Shown one piece after another: positions 49,641 through 61,696 of a DNA stretch of 64,000 bases. Positions within the stretch are counted from its first letter, which is position 1; each line of letters opens with the position of its first letter. Location of the stretch: assembly GCA_023678885.1 (NCBI GenBank), contig CM042962.1, positions 25,496,336-25,560,335 of the forward strand, in the 5' to 3' direction. The notes beneath the pieces were generated by a model that was given only the letters and a program-made list of their open reading frames with translations, made no database searches and was not told the origin of the DNA. The stretch is from Pogostemon cablin. Lineage: Eukaryota > Streptophyta > Magnoliopsida > Lamiales > Lamiaceae. The translations under genes were made by a program, and so were the position numbers.

Positions 49641-50113
49641 TCCTTTATATTATTCATGGCTAGATTATCTCCTTCTTCTTTTCGAGGTACTGTGACATAT
49701 TATTTGTTGTTAGAAAATCGATTTTTTTTTAATGTGTTGGTTTTGTTTCATGTTAACTTATCAGACGTTCATACTAAAACTATATGCTTTCATATATGAT
49801 AGAGACAAAAGAAAGAGAGAAAAGTTAATTCACTTAATTTTGTTTCAATTGCTTTATGATACCAACAGATTTCTTGATATTTTTTTAATCTTTATAACCA
49901 AGTTTTCACAACTTGAGAGAGACACCAATATATCCAAGTTTTCACAACTTGAGAGATACACCAATAGTTGGATTAAAAGGGGACGTTAACTTAGTGCGGC
50001 ACTTCTAATTAGTTAATTGTCTTTTAAATCCATCCAATGCGTCCCCATTTTTATTTGTCATCTCTTTTGATTTATGGATTTAAGTGTCTCCAATTCTCTA
50101 ATCAATTAAAGCA

Positions 50114-50182
<69 letters not shown>

Positions 50183-51194
50183 GTGGAGTTTTATTATAAT
50201 AATACATAACTATGTTAATTATGTACAATTACACATTCCAAGTTTATATTATAACTTTATGAGATATGATAAATTAGTAAGTTATGAGAGCTAGAATAAT
50301 TTTTTAAAATAAAGTATATTAAGGAATATCCATATTAAAACTTTTATTATTTGGCATAGTTAACACTTACATGAGATTTTTTTTAATTATTTATAACTTT
50401 ATAATAAATATGTATCACTTTTTATTTGTACTACAATACATAAATAAAGTATTATGTTGTTTTTCATAACTTTAATTTCACACTTTTGTTTTAGTTCACT
50501 TTAACTGCAACTTCACACTATCATAACAAATATTATTCCTATAACACTTTAATTTTAAAATTAACATCCATTATTTTTACGCATAACATATTTATTTATT
50601 ATAAAAAAATGCAGTATAACCCTAAAAAATTAGTAACTTTTCATAATTTGCATGAGAATGCAAAAGAGAGAGTATTACAAAGTATATAACATACAAGCAA
50701 CGCACGTTTTGAAAATCTAGTATCAATAAAAATACAAATATTTATATTTGACCGTTATATAATGACTTCCATATAAGATAAGATAGGTAAAAATTGATAG
50801 CATTTTAATTAAAATAATACCAAATTTATAAAAGTAATAATGGTAATAATAAAAAGTGATATTGTCTCTGAGTTTTTTTTTTTTTTTTGCATATAGATTA
50901 TGGGATGCAATTTAATATGTAATAATGAATTAAGGGATATAATATTTTAATATGCAGTGTGTATTTGCATTAGTGCAGTGTGTGTGTGGATTCATATATA
51001 AAAAATGTAAATCTTATCTTGCGACAAATCTAACTCGACAAAGTGTGAACATTACCTCGTAATCTATCTTGTTTTCTATCTATCTTAAAATATTGTCACA
51101 ACTTTTATTTTTAAAATGTTAATGTGAAAATATTTTAAGATAGATGGAACACAAAATGGAGTAAAAATTGGAATAAGAAATCTCCATTGAATCT
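49641..51194. other. AT-rich DNA with small repeats
   Basis: A 36-bp tandem repeat (AAGTTTTCACAACTTGAGAG at 49900 and 49936), a (TA)n run at 50117-50179, a decayed Stowaway-like stretch at about 50870-51030, and a perfect 17-bp inverted repeat (51078-51094 against 51129-51145, loop 34 bp). No gene. Confidence 0.6.
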
Positions 51195-51202
51195 TTTGTG
51201 AG

Positions 51203-51382
51203 TAGAGCCGTCAATACGGACCGACGGGGCGGGATTAGTCGGGCTAAAACTCACCTTAACCCGCCATTTGGCAGTCCTAAGCGGGTACATGCTATAATTG
51301 CTAAGTTCAACTCATGGCATAATTGATACGTGGTAGTCGATTAGAAATGGAATTACTATTACTAATTTGATTCCTAATCTCA

Positions 51383-51465
<83 letters not shown>

Positions 51466-53598
51466 GAATGGGAATTATTATTCATTTTGGAATCACCATT
51501 AAGTAAATAGTGATTCATCCCACCCTCATGGTATTCTCATTCTCACGCATGAAGGAATAAACTTTTTTTATATATATTTTATTTATGTAGCATAATATAT
51601 ACTATAAAAAATTATAAAAATATTCTTTTAATTTATATATATATATATAAATTATAAATAAATTAATATTGTTATGTTTAACATATAATATTAATTAAAA
51701 ACTTTGTTATTAGATTGTTTAATAAAAAATAAAATATTAAACTATTTATAAATTAAAAAAATTCATAAAATTTTATATACCCCGTAAAAAATATTATGTT
51801 AAATTTTATTCTTTAAAATTTTAATAAAAATTCTATAATTAATTTAATATTTAATCTAAATAAAAATTAATAAATTATAAACAAAAAAGTGATATTATTG
51901 ATAAAATTAAATGTATACATGTAATATTGAATATATAATTATTATTTATATATAATTTAATAGTTTTTAATATATGTAATTTTTTTGTTTATATTTTAAT
52001 AATTTTAAGGTTTTATTTTATTTTTAATTTAACACTTTTTAATTTGTATAATAATTAAAATATATAAAATTTTCATTGAATTTTTTTTTAAAATATATAA
52101 AATTTTCATCGAAATTTTAATTAATTAAATATTTATATATAAATTTTAAATTTAATATTATAAAAATATCATTAATGAGATTAGAATCAGTTAAGTAATA
52201 CATTTTTATTACTTGAATTATTTCTAAACAATACCAATCATGATAATTATCATTTTTAATAATTCATTTCCCATTTATATTTCTTTTAAGAGTTCATTCC
52301 ATTATTATTTCATTCAATCATACCAATTTAGCCATTAAAGGTGGATTAAAGGTTATGGCAGGCAACCCACCTCCTATTTTTTAATGATATTATTATTATT
52401 ATAATTACTTAAAATTGAAATATCAAAATGATTGATACTATAATGTTAATCAGATAATTAAAATATAAATATATCCTACAAAATAGCCCCATTACCAATT
52501 AACACAAAATTATTATTAATCAAACAACATAAAGTTTACTAATTATATATACTTCTTAAAAATCTCAAATAAAACAAAATAAGTTGTAATTAACCTCAAA
52601 TAACACAAATCAGATAAAAAAAGTTTACTAATTTTAAAGGCCAAACACAAAGCTTAAAACACAATTATAAAATTTATTCAAAACTCATCCATCAAAACAT
52701 CATAATATATATAAAGGAAAAATTACTCATGGGTACACACTTTGTACCCATAATTACTGTGAGATACATTGATTTAAAAAAATTACTCTCACATACAAAA
52801 TATTAAAGTAAAATACCAAATATAATCCTAAACTCATACACTTTTAAACCATAAACCCTAAACTCCTCATCCACCCACTGCCTCCACCGGACCGCCGCCG
52901 GACTGCTGCCGGATATACACTTTTTTCTGCACACACTTTTTTTACTGCACACGCTTTTGCTGCACACGAATTTTCATGTTGCACACAAATATTTATGTGC
53001 AACACATTGTAATGGTAATATTGGAATATCACTAAATAATTTTGTAATTAGTAGTAATATTTTTGTATGTTTGTATCTCATAGTAATAAAGAAATTTTTA
53101 ATGTACCTAGTAGTAAGTATCATAATATAAACATCTTAATTTTAATATTGCTCAATTATATCCTAGTCAATTTTTAAAGGATTAGTTATCTTAAAGGTTT
53201 ATCATTTGCATTTGCATTTGCTTCTAATTCATATACATATATATGCATTTATTTATATATTAAAATTTCAAGAATTAAAAATAATTTTAAAATACTTAAA
53301 ATTATGTACAAATTTTGTATACTAATCTACAATGCTTAGAATATTAATCTTATAATTTAATTCATTATTTAAAAAAAATGATTAAAGAAAAAAAAATGAA
53401 CAACAAATATTTGTGATATTAAACACTATACCATTAGAAAAAGAAAAAAAAATCAAAGCGGCCATTATATGCCCACCCGCCCCTTTTTTGCCCAGCCTAT
53501 TTAGACTTGCCTCCTAACAGGTTATAAAATTTACTGTCCAACCCACTTTTTATAAAAGAGGGGCGGTTCAACCGGGCCTAACCCGTTTCACTGCACTA
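51203..53598. mobile_element. Non-autonomous hAT-like DNA transposon, 2.4 kb
   Basis: Identical 8-bp flanks TTTGTGAG (51195-51202 and 53599-53606). The left terminus is TAGAGCCGTCAATACGG; the right terminus read inward on the minus strand is TAGTGCAGTGAAACGG, agreeing at about 13 of 17 positions. CGGGC/GCCCG-rich subterminal sequence lies at both ends, as in hAT elements. The interior is very AT-rich, includes (AT)n at 51385-51462, and has no transposase ORF. Confidence 0.88.
52717..53120. mobile_element. Nested inverted-repeat element within the hAT-like element
   Basis: TTACTGTGAGATACATTGATT at about 52756 opposes TTACTATGAGATACAAACAT on the other strand near 53085. GGGTAC and GGTACA words occur outside the arms. 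The centre (52860-52990) is unusually GC-rich with GCCGCCGGAC and repeated CTGCACAC words. Borders are approximate. Confidence 0.5.
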
Positions 53599-53762
53599 TT
53601 TGTGAGGCGCCTGATTTAACCGCAACCAAATTTTATAAAAAAAAAGTAAATAAAAGTTGACTCGCCACGTCGTCGTATTGGCAAAGCTGCTGAAAGCTTC
53701 TTCAGATAATATATCTTCCTTTGGCTGCACCTTGTGGAGTCCAGATTCTGATTCTGAAGGTT

Positions 53763-56700
53763 ATGGCGACGGAGAATGAACCAGCGAAGCTTCTTCTGCC
53801 CTACCTTCAACGAGCTGATGAGTTGCAGAAACACGAACCTCTCGTCGCCTACTACTGTACTCTCTCTCTCTCCCCATCCGATCAAACTCTAAATTTATTA
53901 AGAATTTCGATAATTTAATTCAACTTCGTTGGGGTTTTACTTTTCCTCTTTTTTGTGTTCTTCTACTTTCGATTCATTCAATAATTAGAGTTACGATTTT
54001 GGTCAGGTCGATTGTACGCGATGGAACGAGGGTTGAAGATTCCTCAAAGCGATCGTACCAAAACTACCAATGCCCTCCTCGTTTCTCTCATGAAACAACT
54101 TGAGAAGGTTTACCCTTTTTCCCTTCTCAAATATTTTGATTATTTCTGTGTAAGCAACATTTGTACTTGATTATAATTCCTTATTGATATTAGTTATTGT
54201 TCATGTATTTTGCCTTGAGAGAATTCTCCTACTTTTTTTTTCATCTAAAAATATGTGAAAATACCAGGCTCTCTATTTCATTTGCCTTTTAGCTCATTTT
54301 CTGTGTTTGAACAATCAAATTGCATGTGCTATAATACGTCGTGGTGTTTGCTGCCTGCTGATTTTTGTCAATATCTGAGTAATTCATCTGTGCAGTGTAG
54401 TCCTCATTCTGAAATTTTAGTGAGAGTCCATGTTGGCGTCAATACATTTATTGAGCCTTATGTCATGACTTGCACGTCTAAATGCTCTTATGATCATGCC
54501 CTTTACATTTTCTTTCAGGATAAGAAATCAATAAAGATGGGCCCTGATGATCATCTACATGTTGAGGGATTTGCCCTGAATGTCTTTGTCAAGGCAGACA
54601 AACAAGATAGAGCTGGTCGAGCTGATTTGTGAGTAGACTTCCTTGCATGCTACATTTTTGTAGTGAATCATAGTATAAGATGATTCTTGTTTTTTCTTGG
54701 CAACTGTATGGCATTCATCTGTTTTTTTGGGTATGCATGTTCCGTGTAATATATAAGTTGCTCAATCTAGTTGAGGTTTAGTATTCAATTTGAAATTGTT
54801 GCCATACGAAATCATATGGTATGCATTGGAGATCTTGTACTTTTGAGATCTATCTTATATGGGTTCAAATGGGTGTGTTTTCTTATAAAAGGAAAATTTG
54901 GATGCATATTTCTGTATAGGTTGCAATCACTTATGCTTCTAAGAATTTTTTGGTTATTATTTTAGTCATAGAAAGATCACCTTAAGAAACTGTCATTTTA
55001 CTAATTACCTATAGAAGGATCAGACTTTGAAGCGAGGTTATGAATATAATAATAATAAGTTGGTTTGTCTATGAGTTTGCAGTATTTTTGGTGTGGTGGA
55101 GCTCCTTAGAAACCATGGATATATGAAATTACTTGTCTGTACAATATTGATTGCTTTTTAGAAGGTTCCAGTCTCATTATTTGGCGACTGACTTATTTAA
55201 GTGGAATGAATTTGAAATTTTTGCTCTTTCTGAATTCTGAGTATTCCCAAATAGATTTCATAATGCTTGATCATCCAATCCTTGTCATTGTATTCATATC
55301 ATGTGACAGAAATTTTATAAATCATGGAATGAAATTACATAGCACGCTTTGTGATAGAAAGTTAATTTTGCATTAATTGGCTCAAAATATGGTTGTATGA
55401 TGTGGTTTGCTTTTTATTTTTATTTTTTATTTTTCGTTAATCAACTCTCAATCAGTTTACTTTGCATTTTTCTTGTTCTCTCTCTCTCTCTCTCTCTCTT
55501 TTGTGTGTGTGTGTGGTGGGGGAATTGGGTTGTGAGGAAAGACAAATATGGACAACTTTTCCTCCTAATGCTGCTTGGTAAAACTCATATCTTTTTGCTA
55601 GTCTAAGACATTAGATTCAATGAGTCTGCTTTAGTTTTCATCCTTTCGAGTTTCCTTCAATGCAGTTCAGAGCATCGTACTAGATGCATGCTTTCATATA
55701 TATCTTTGGTTTGTTTTTGTTTCGACTTGTCCTTCAATTTGATAATAATCTTTTTCTTATACAGGAATACCGCAAAAACTTTCTATGCTGCCAGCATATT
55801 TATTGAAATTCTGAATCAATTTGGTGAAGTTCAGCCTGATGTGAGTTTTTTTTTGGTTCACGCAATATGTTAATTTTCATTATCTCCTTGTTCTTTAATC
55901 ATCTCTGTTACAGCTCGAGCAGAAACAGAAGTATGCAGTTTGGAAAGCTGCAGAGATAAGGAAGGCTTTGAAAGAAGGAAGGAAACCTATTCCAGGTCCT
56001 CCTGGTGAAGATAAAGATTTATCAATGCCAACAAATACTAGCGGTGAATATGTATGTCTTCAGCTGTTATTTTATTTTACTTGGTGACAAAGAAGAAATA
56101 GAATGTCTTAAAAGTAAAATTAGATAAATAATGATGAGATTGCTTGTTTTTGCCATTTGATTGCTATTTATGTCAATAATTTTTCCCTGCCCCCTGTGCT
56201 TGGGGCCTGTCTTTTCCATAAATTTCTGAATCCTTTATGCATTTTTAGCGATGCCCTTTTCTGATACCATACTCATCGTAAGATCAAGTTGATTATTACA
56301 TCAAGTATTTTTCTTGTTATTGGTATCTATACTCTTTTTGCAGGATCTTCAACCAAGCAGAAGCGATTTTGCGGATGGGGCCAGCGGAAGTGAACTGCCC
56401 AGATTAGATTCTGCACCTAGAACTGCACCAGATTTGGATTCATCTCCTCTACCATATGATCATGATGATCTTCAGGACTCTTCTAATTTCTCACGTCTTC
56501 CTTCAAATCTTCCTCCTTCACATTCTAGTATTTCTCCACCATCACATTATTCTGCTGATAGTTATACTCGAGTGGATTCTGATTCATCTCCTCAAACCTA
56601 TGATAATGAAAATATTCAGCATTCTACTAGTTTCACACGACTACCTTCAAATGTTACGCCCTCACCCTCAATGAGCAGTCCCCCGTCATCTCATTATCCT

Positions 56701-57267
56701 ACCAACAATTACCCATCTGAGAACACTCATCAAACACACCCAACCACCAACTGTGACCCCTATATCTATCATCATCAGGCACATCATCACCAACCATACC
56801 AGCCAGAACCTCAACAGCACTTGCCACAACACTACCCTTCTAATGATGTACCCCCTTACTCGTATCCTAATTTCCAGTCTTACCCTAGCTTTGCTGATAG
56901 TAGCCTTCCTACGGCTCCATCTCATTCCCCTTCTTACTATCATGGTTCTGATGCTTCTCAATCCCCTTCTTACTATCATGGTTCGGATGCTACCTACACT
57001 GGTTTGTCACCCAATACAGCAGCACATGCTTCAAATCCTCAATATAATTCTACTGGCAGCAATGGAAGTATTTCAGAAACTCCACCGCCCACCATGGAAA
57101 AGTATGTGTACGACAGCAGTTACCAGCCTCCCCCGGAGAAAATTGCTGAAGCGCACAAGGCAGCAAGGTTTGCAGTAGGGGCTCTGGCATTTGATGACGT
57201 TTCTACTGCAGTTGATTACCTCAAGAAGTCTCTTGAGTTGTTGATGAATCCATCAACTGGGCATTGA
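53763..57267 (+). CDS. LIP5: LIP5/VTA1 homologue (ESCRT-III/SKD1-Vps4 regulator), 6 exons, intact
   Basis: LIP5 binds and activates the AAA-ATPase SKD1/Vps4 at multivesicular bodies and is needed for endosomal sorting and defence-related trafficking. Exons are 53763-53856, 54007-54107, 54519-54628, 55765-55840, 55914-56051 and 56344-57267. All are GT-AG with matching phases, for 1443 nt or 480 residues, versus about 420 in Arabidopsis. Residues 1-170 form the tandem-MIT-like N-terminal domain (LLPYLQRADELQKHEPLVAY; DRAGRAD; TAKTFYAASIF). Then comes a long Ser/Pro/His/Tyr-rich linker in the last exon, and a C-terminal VTA helix pair (EKIAEAHKAARFAVGALAFD; AVDYLKKSLELL) for Vps4 binding. The linker holds two tandem repeats and explains the extra length. 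The ATG is the first in frame after the leader. Confidence 0.95.
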
Positions 57268-58020
57268 ATGTTCCATATGTTGACTTGATCAAGGGTTTGT
57301 TATGTAAAAATTGATTCGCTTTCTGGATGTCCGTGTGTTTTGATCTTTTGAGTCATCGTCTATTACAGTTATATACAAACGTGTTTCATCTCTTTTAGTT
57401 AAAGATGTATTCAAATCTTTCACTGGGGTTTGCAGTTTGCAGGTACACGAGTGATCATTTCTCTTTAATTTTTATTATCCTGCCCATATTATTATACTCC
57501 CTCTGCCTCATAATATATTGCATCGTCTTTAATAAAGCTTGCTTTTTGACTAATTATATTTAGTTTTTAGTATAATGTAGCCTTTTTAGGTAATAAATGT
57601 AATAAATATGATATATGTTTAGATGATAGATGATAAATTTTAAATTAAGGTGAATTTTGGGTTTATGATTGAGGTGGTATTTTATTTTTTTGCAGTGCAG
57701 TTTATAGTGGAACATACAGAAACAAAAAGTGTGAATATTGTTATTATGAATATTATAATTAGTATACATGATTATATCTAGGCAAGATTCTTACAGGGGC
57801 CTCCTTGGTGTACCATTTAACCAAATTGTTGAATTCAGACAGAATAGCAAATAGATATAATCCAAACTGAATCTACACTGAAGATGCATTTCTTTAGTTA
57901 GTAACGATTTTTACTATGCTTAACTTGGTTTCATATTATCTACATTGCACATAACTAATCGATAGCAATATTTTCCTCTGAGAACTCGTCCAGCTACCCA
58001 CACCCCTCCAAATATTTTCC
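57268..58020. other. LIP5 3' flank and intergenic DNA
   Basis: The LIP5 3' end is followed by a Stowaway-like end (TACTCCCTCTGCCTC, 57494) without an obvious partner, probably a decayed MITE to about 57600. Nothing else seen. Confidence 0.45.
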
Positions 58021-58023
58021 TTG

Positions 58024-58030
58024 CTATATA
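58024..58030 (+). promoter_or_regulatory. TATA box of the 58101 gene
   Basis: CTATATAACC starting 77 bp before the ATG, followed by CT-rich, A-poor sequence typical of a plant start site at about 58055. Confidence 0.7.
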
Positions 58031-58100
58031 ACCTCACCCACCTCCCTCTTTAACCCACCTTCAACTGGTGCTTCTTCCGCCTTCTCCTATTATATTCAAG

Positions 58101-58622
58101 ATGGCAAGTTTCTGCGGTTTATGCAGAAGCCCCAGCCCCCACAGATCATCGGTGAAAGAATCAGAAAACGAGAAACGTGGCCTAACATCATCCATACTGA
58201 AGCTCCTGATGCCTCGATGTGCTGACATAAAACCTAAAAGCAGGCCGGTTCATCCACCGGAGCTGCAGCTGTGTGACACCACTTCTAAGGTTTTGACTCT
58301 TAAGGATTGGATTGCATCCTCACCAGGTTGTGGTACAAGTGATCATCAATACAGCAACGTCAGTGGAGCTGAAACGACACCCGTGCATAAACAATCATCC
58401 AAGAAAATACACCCGTCACTCGATGGAGACCTAAAACAAGAGGCTTTACCGCGATCAGAGGATGCTGTGAGCAAAAGAGACAGAGAGGCCGGGTTTGAAC
58501 GTAACTCAGTTCTCAGAACGATAAGAGGGAAAGTGAAGAAGAAAGTGAGTTTTCGATCACCGGAAGTGGCCAACGTATTCGTGCTGGAGCAGATATTGTA
58601 TGTGCAAGTTGAATGCCATTAA
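58101..58622 (+). CDS. Unrecognised 173-residue plant protein, single exon
   Basis: Starts MASFCGLCRSPSPHRSS. The open frame extends 11 codons further upstream without an earlier ATG that fits the TATA box, so I chose 58101. It is hydrophilic and Ser/Lys-rich, with no signal peptide or membrane segment. Features: Cys residues near the N-terminus (CGLC), a short motif LTLKDWIASSPG near residue 73, and a basic C-terminal part with KKKVSFRSPEVANVFVLEQ. The latter two motifs recur, as far as I recall, in small uncharacterised plant proteins; I cannot name the family. Likely disordered and possibly nuclear because of the KVKKKV run; both are inference. Confidence 0.75.
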   Translation: MASFCGLCRSPSPHRSSVKESENEKRGLTSSILKLLMPRCADIKPKSRPVHPPELQLCDTTSKVLTLKDWIASSPGCGTSDHQYSNVSGAETTPVHKQSSKKIHPSLDGDLKQEALPRSEDAVSKRDREAGFERNSVLRTIRGKVKKKVSFRSPEVANVFVLEQILYVQVECH

Positions 58623-59823
58623 CATGTTAGAATTCAAGTCAAATAATTGATCTTTGTAATTGGAATTGATGTATGTTTTATAAGTAAAGATCATATGTTC
58701 ATGTAATATTGTACAAGAACTTGCAAGAAACAATTAAACACGTATATTTCAACGAACCCGATGATTCAATATAATACAAAGCGATTAATGAGCATATCCC
58801 AAAAATTTTATAATAAAAATAAATAAATTAATCTCATCCATAGAGAACTAATCCTATTTTTAATTAAAAGAAAATAAAGGGAAAAAAGTTTAGTCTGTCA
58901 GTTGATCTATTTTTTTAAATTAGGCTTGGCATTTTTGAATTTTTAAATATCAATATCCATCTTGTTCCATCTCACATGCCTGTTAAGTTTTTGGACTATT
59001 GCTTTCTTCTTTCTGCACATATTATAAACAGGTTACATTTCTTGTATTCTCTCTTGGAAAATGGAAATGCCTCAATGAAGTATATTATATGTCATTGTTG
59101 ATGATCTATCTCTACTGGAATTCCTAGTGTAAAAAGGGTAAATGTAGTAGAACACGTCAAACATATGTAATTCTCCGTTGCCCGAAGCTCTTTTGTATTT
59201 ATTGATATTTCTTGTACATTGAAGTTCCAAGGAGAAACTCTTTTGTATTTATTGATATTTCTTGTACATTGAAGCTCCAAGGAGAAACTTTATAGTGAAG
59301 AAATGTAAAGAGAGAAATATATTTGGGTATATGAATACATGATGAAGAAGTTGAAGTGAGCCAAAAGTCCTCTTTCAATTATGAAATTCATTCCTTAATA
59401 GTTGTATGTTCTTTCAGGTCATCTCTAGGTCTTGATTCATGTCTTCTTTAGAAAAACATCTTTTAACTAACAATAAATATATTTTACTTATATAACAATT
59501 AGTATATTTTTTAACCTGTTTCACATCAAGAGTCTCACAAGAGACTTCCTTCATCATAAATAAAATACACAAAATCGTGCCGTTTCAATAAAAATACAGA
59601 GTAGCACATAATTCAAAATTAAATAAAAATAAAAATTAGAAAGCACTTGAAAAACTAATGTAAAATCTAGCAAATTTAACCCTTAGGGAAGATTTTTTTT
59701 CAAACTAATACAGAATTGTGTTGGATCACCTAAGTAAAAAAGCATTTTTTGGCAACTGAGCTGGAAAGCTAACGTTCACTTATTGGACTGATGCCATTAC
59801 CATATAATAGGCCAGACAGAGCA
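58623..59823. other. 3' flank and intergenic DNA with a 50-bp tandem duplication
   Basis: The unit 59188-59237 (CTCTTTTGTATTTATTGATA...) is repeated at 59238-59287 with one mismatch. Remaining sequence is AT-rich and empty. Confidence 0.8.
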
Positions 59824-60068
59824 TACTCCCTCCGTTCCCGTTAGGTTTACGTTTTTAGTTTTGATTTGCCCCATGTTAAGGAGCTTAAGATTTATATTTC
59901 TTTTTTATAAAATTGGATCCACACAAAATAATTAATTATTTCATATAGGATATATGCACTAATACAACTACTCACTTCACATTAAATATTATTTCTCTCA
60001 CCTCACTACACATTAAAATATTATATATCTTAATTTACGTGCAAAGTCTATACGGAACGGAGGGAGTA
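59824..60068. mobile_element. Stowaway-like MITE, copy 4
   Basis: TA + CTCCCTCCGTTCCCG on the left and CGGAACGGAGGGAG + TA on the right; 245 bp; the best-preserved termini of the four copies. Confidence 0.88.
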
Positions 60069-60743
60069 CAGTATTAAGTCTCAAATTCTCTCTCCTAATG
60101 GCTAATGTATAATAGTAATTTCAAAGTTTGGGCTTAAGATAACCCACCAAGGCAAATCCCATAAAATAAGTCGTTACGAATGTTGGCCCAAAAATACCGA
60201 GGCCCAAAAATATCAAGGCCCAAAATACTAGGGCCCAACAATAACCACCAAAAGTATCATTAAGGAACACGAGGTAAAAGATTTTTTAATTATTTTGTCA
60301 ACGCCTCTAACTAGATTCATGCTTCCATTCCACCGCGACAAACTTTCAGAGGGCCCATTTACTTCCCTCGTTTAAGTAACCCATGACAATTCAACAATAT
60401 TGAGATAATTGTATATTGTGTTTCTTTTCATTTATTTACTAGATGGTTAATAATACCATATCAAATCCACAATGAATACAATAGGGTGACACGATGATGT
60501 AAGGAAAAAGTGGGCAACACAAATTAAATATTATCTGATTAATGCAAACAATAATTATATACATATAAAGCTAAGGCTACTGTACCTAACCCGTTTCAAT
60601 TCTTTCGACACAATCATAACATTATATACCTACACTTAAAGTAAAGGAATTCAATCCCACTTTATTTACTTTGACCAATATAAATCAATTTTTTGTTTAC
60701 TTTCCAGTATACTGGTGCCCTATTTATTCACGATATAATTATG

Positions 60744-60816
<73 letters not shown>

Positions 60817-61042
60817 ATCTAAGGATATGTGCGTATTAATTAATCTAAAATTTAATGGCTTGGATTAGATCGTACAATATTGCCATTTCTTCAATATAAT
60901 TTTGTGGAGTAATACTTTATATTTTTTAGGTTATTACACTTTCACTTATGCATGGTGATATATACTTTTCACGTGTACATTACAATAAATTTTAGAGCAA
61001 GTCTAATATAAAAACGTCTCAGCAAATGGATTTCACAAGATA

Positions 61043-61103
<61 letters not shown>

Positions 61104-61696
61104 AAGTATGATGTGAATCGAATTCACATGTGAACCCTATTTTCATAAAATTATATTGTATTTTAGTATATAAAAAAATACTCTTTGAATAATAGTATTT
61201 TTTATTTAAAAGAGTAATAATTCATCTCTCTAAAGAGTTATTTTCTATATATGTACTAAAGAGTAAATTTAATTATAATATATATATATATTTTAAGTTT
61301 ACAAAAGAGTATTTTTTTTTTAAATTTAAAAAAGTAATTATTTATATTTCTAAAATAATTTTTATATACTAAAATGTAATGGTTGAAAATAGGGTTCAAG
61401 TTAAAATTGTGTACTCCCACACAAATTTTTACCAAACGACATGGATTCGAGTCAAGTGGAAGGCATGCATATGAACCTTATACCCTACCTGCGTACACAA
61501 GTTTACATCCATTAATTAATACTCCTACTAATACAAAGAAAATACAACCATAAAATTAAAACAGTATACCAAAGAAAAGAACTAATCGAAATCAGTTCAC
61601 CTTTCAATTTCCCTCCCCATCTCCTAATCCCACTTTTTTTTTTATTTTAAATTATTAAAATTATTTAGGGTTAATGCATGTAACATATGCTAGTAG
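60069..61696. other. AT-rich intergenic DNA with two (AT)n runs and an inverted-repeat element
   Basis: (AT)n at 60748-60812 and 61048-61099. At 61131-61411 TGAACCCTATTTTCATAAAA at the left faces the complementary GAAAATAGGGTTCAAG at the right, with TTTTAGTATA/TATACTAAAA inside each arm: a MITE-like fold-back of about 280 bp. It directly follows the second microsatellite. No gene. Confidence 0.7.

Noticed and set aside
50037..51518. YIYIYI peptides at 50037-50294 and 51312-51518
   Set aside because: Translations of (TA)n microsatellites.
56686..56979. Arg-rich minus-strand ORF opposite LIP5
   Set aside because: Antisense shadow of the Ser/Pro/His/Tyr-rich last exon, with no independent support.
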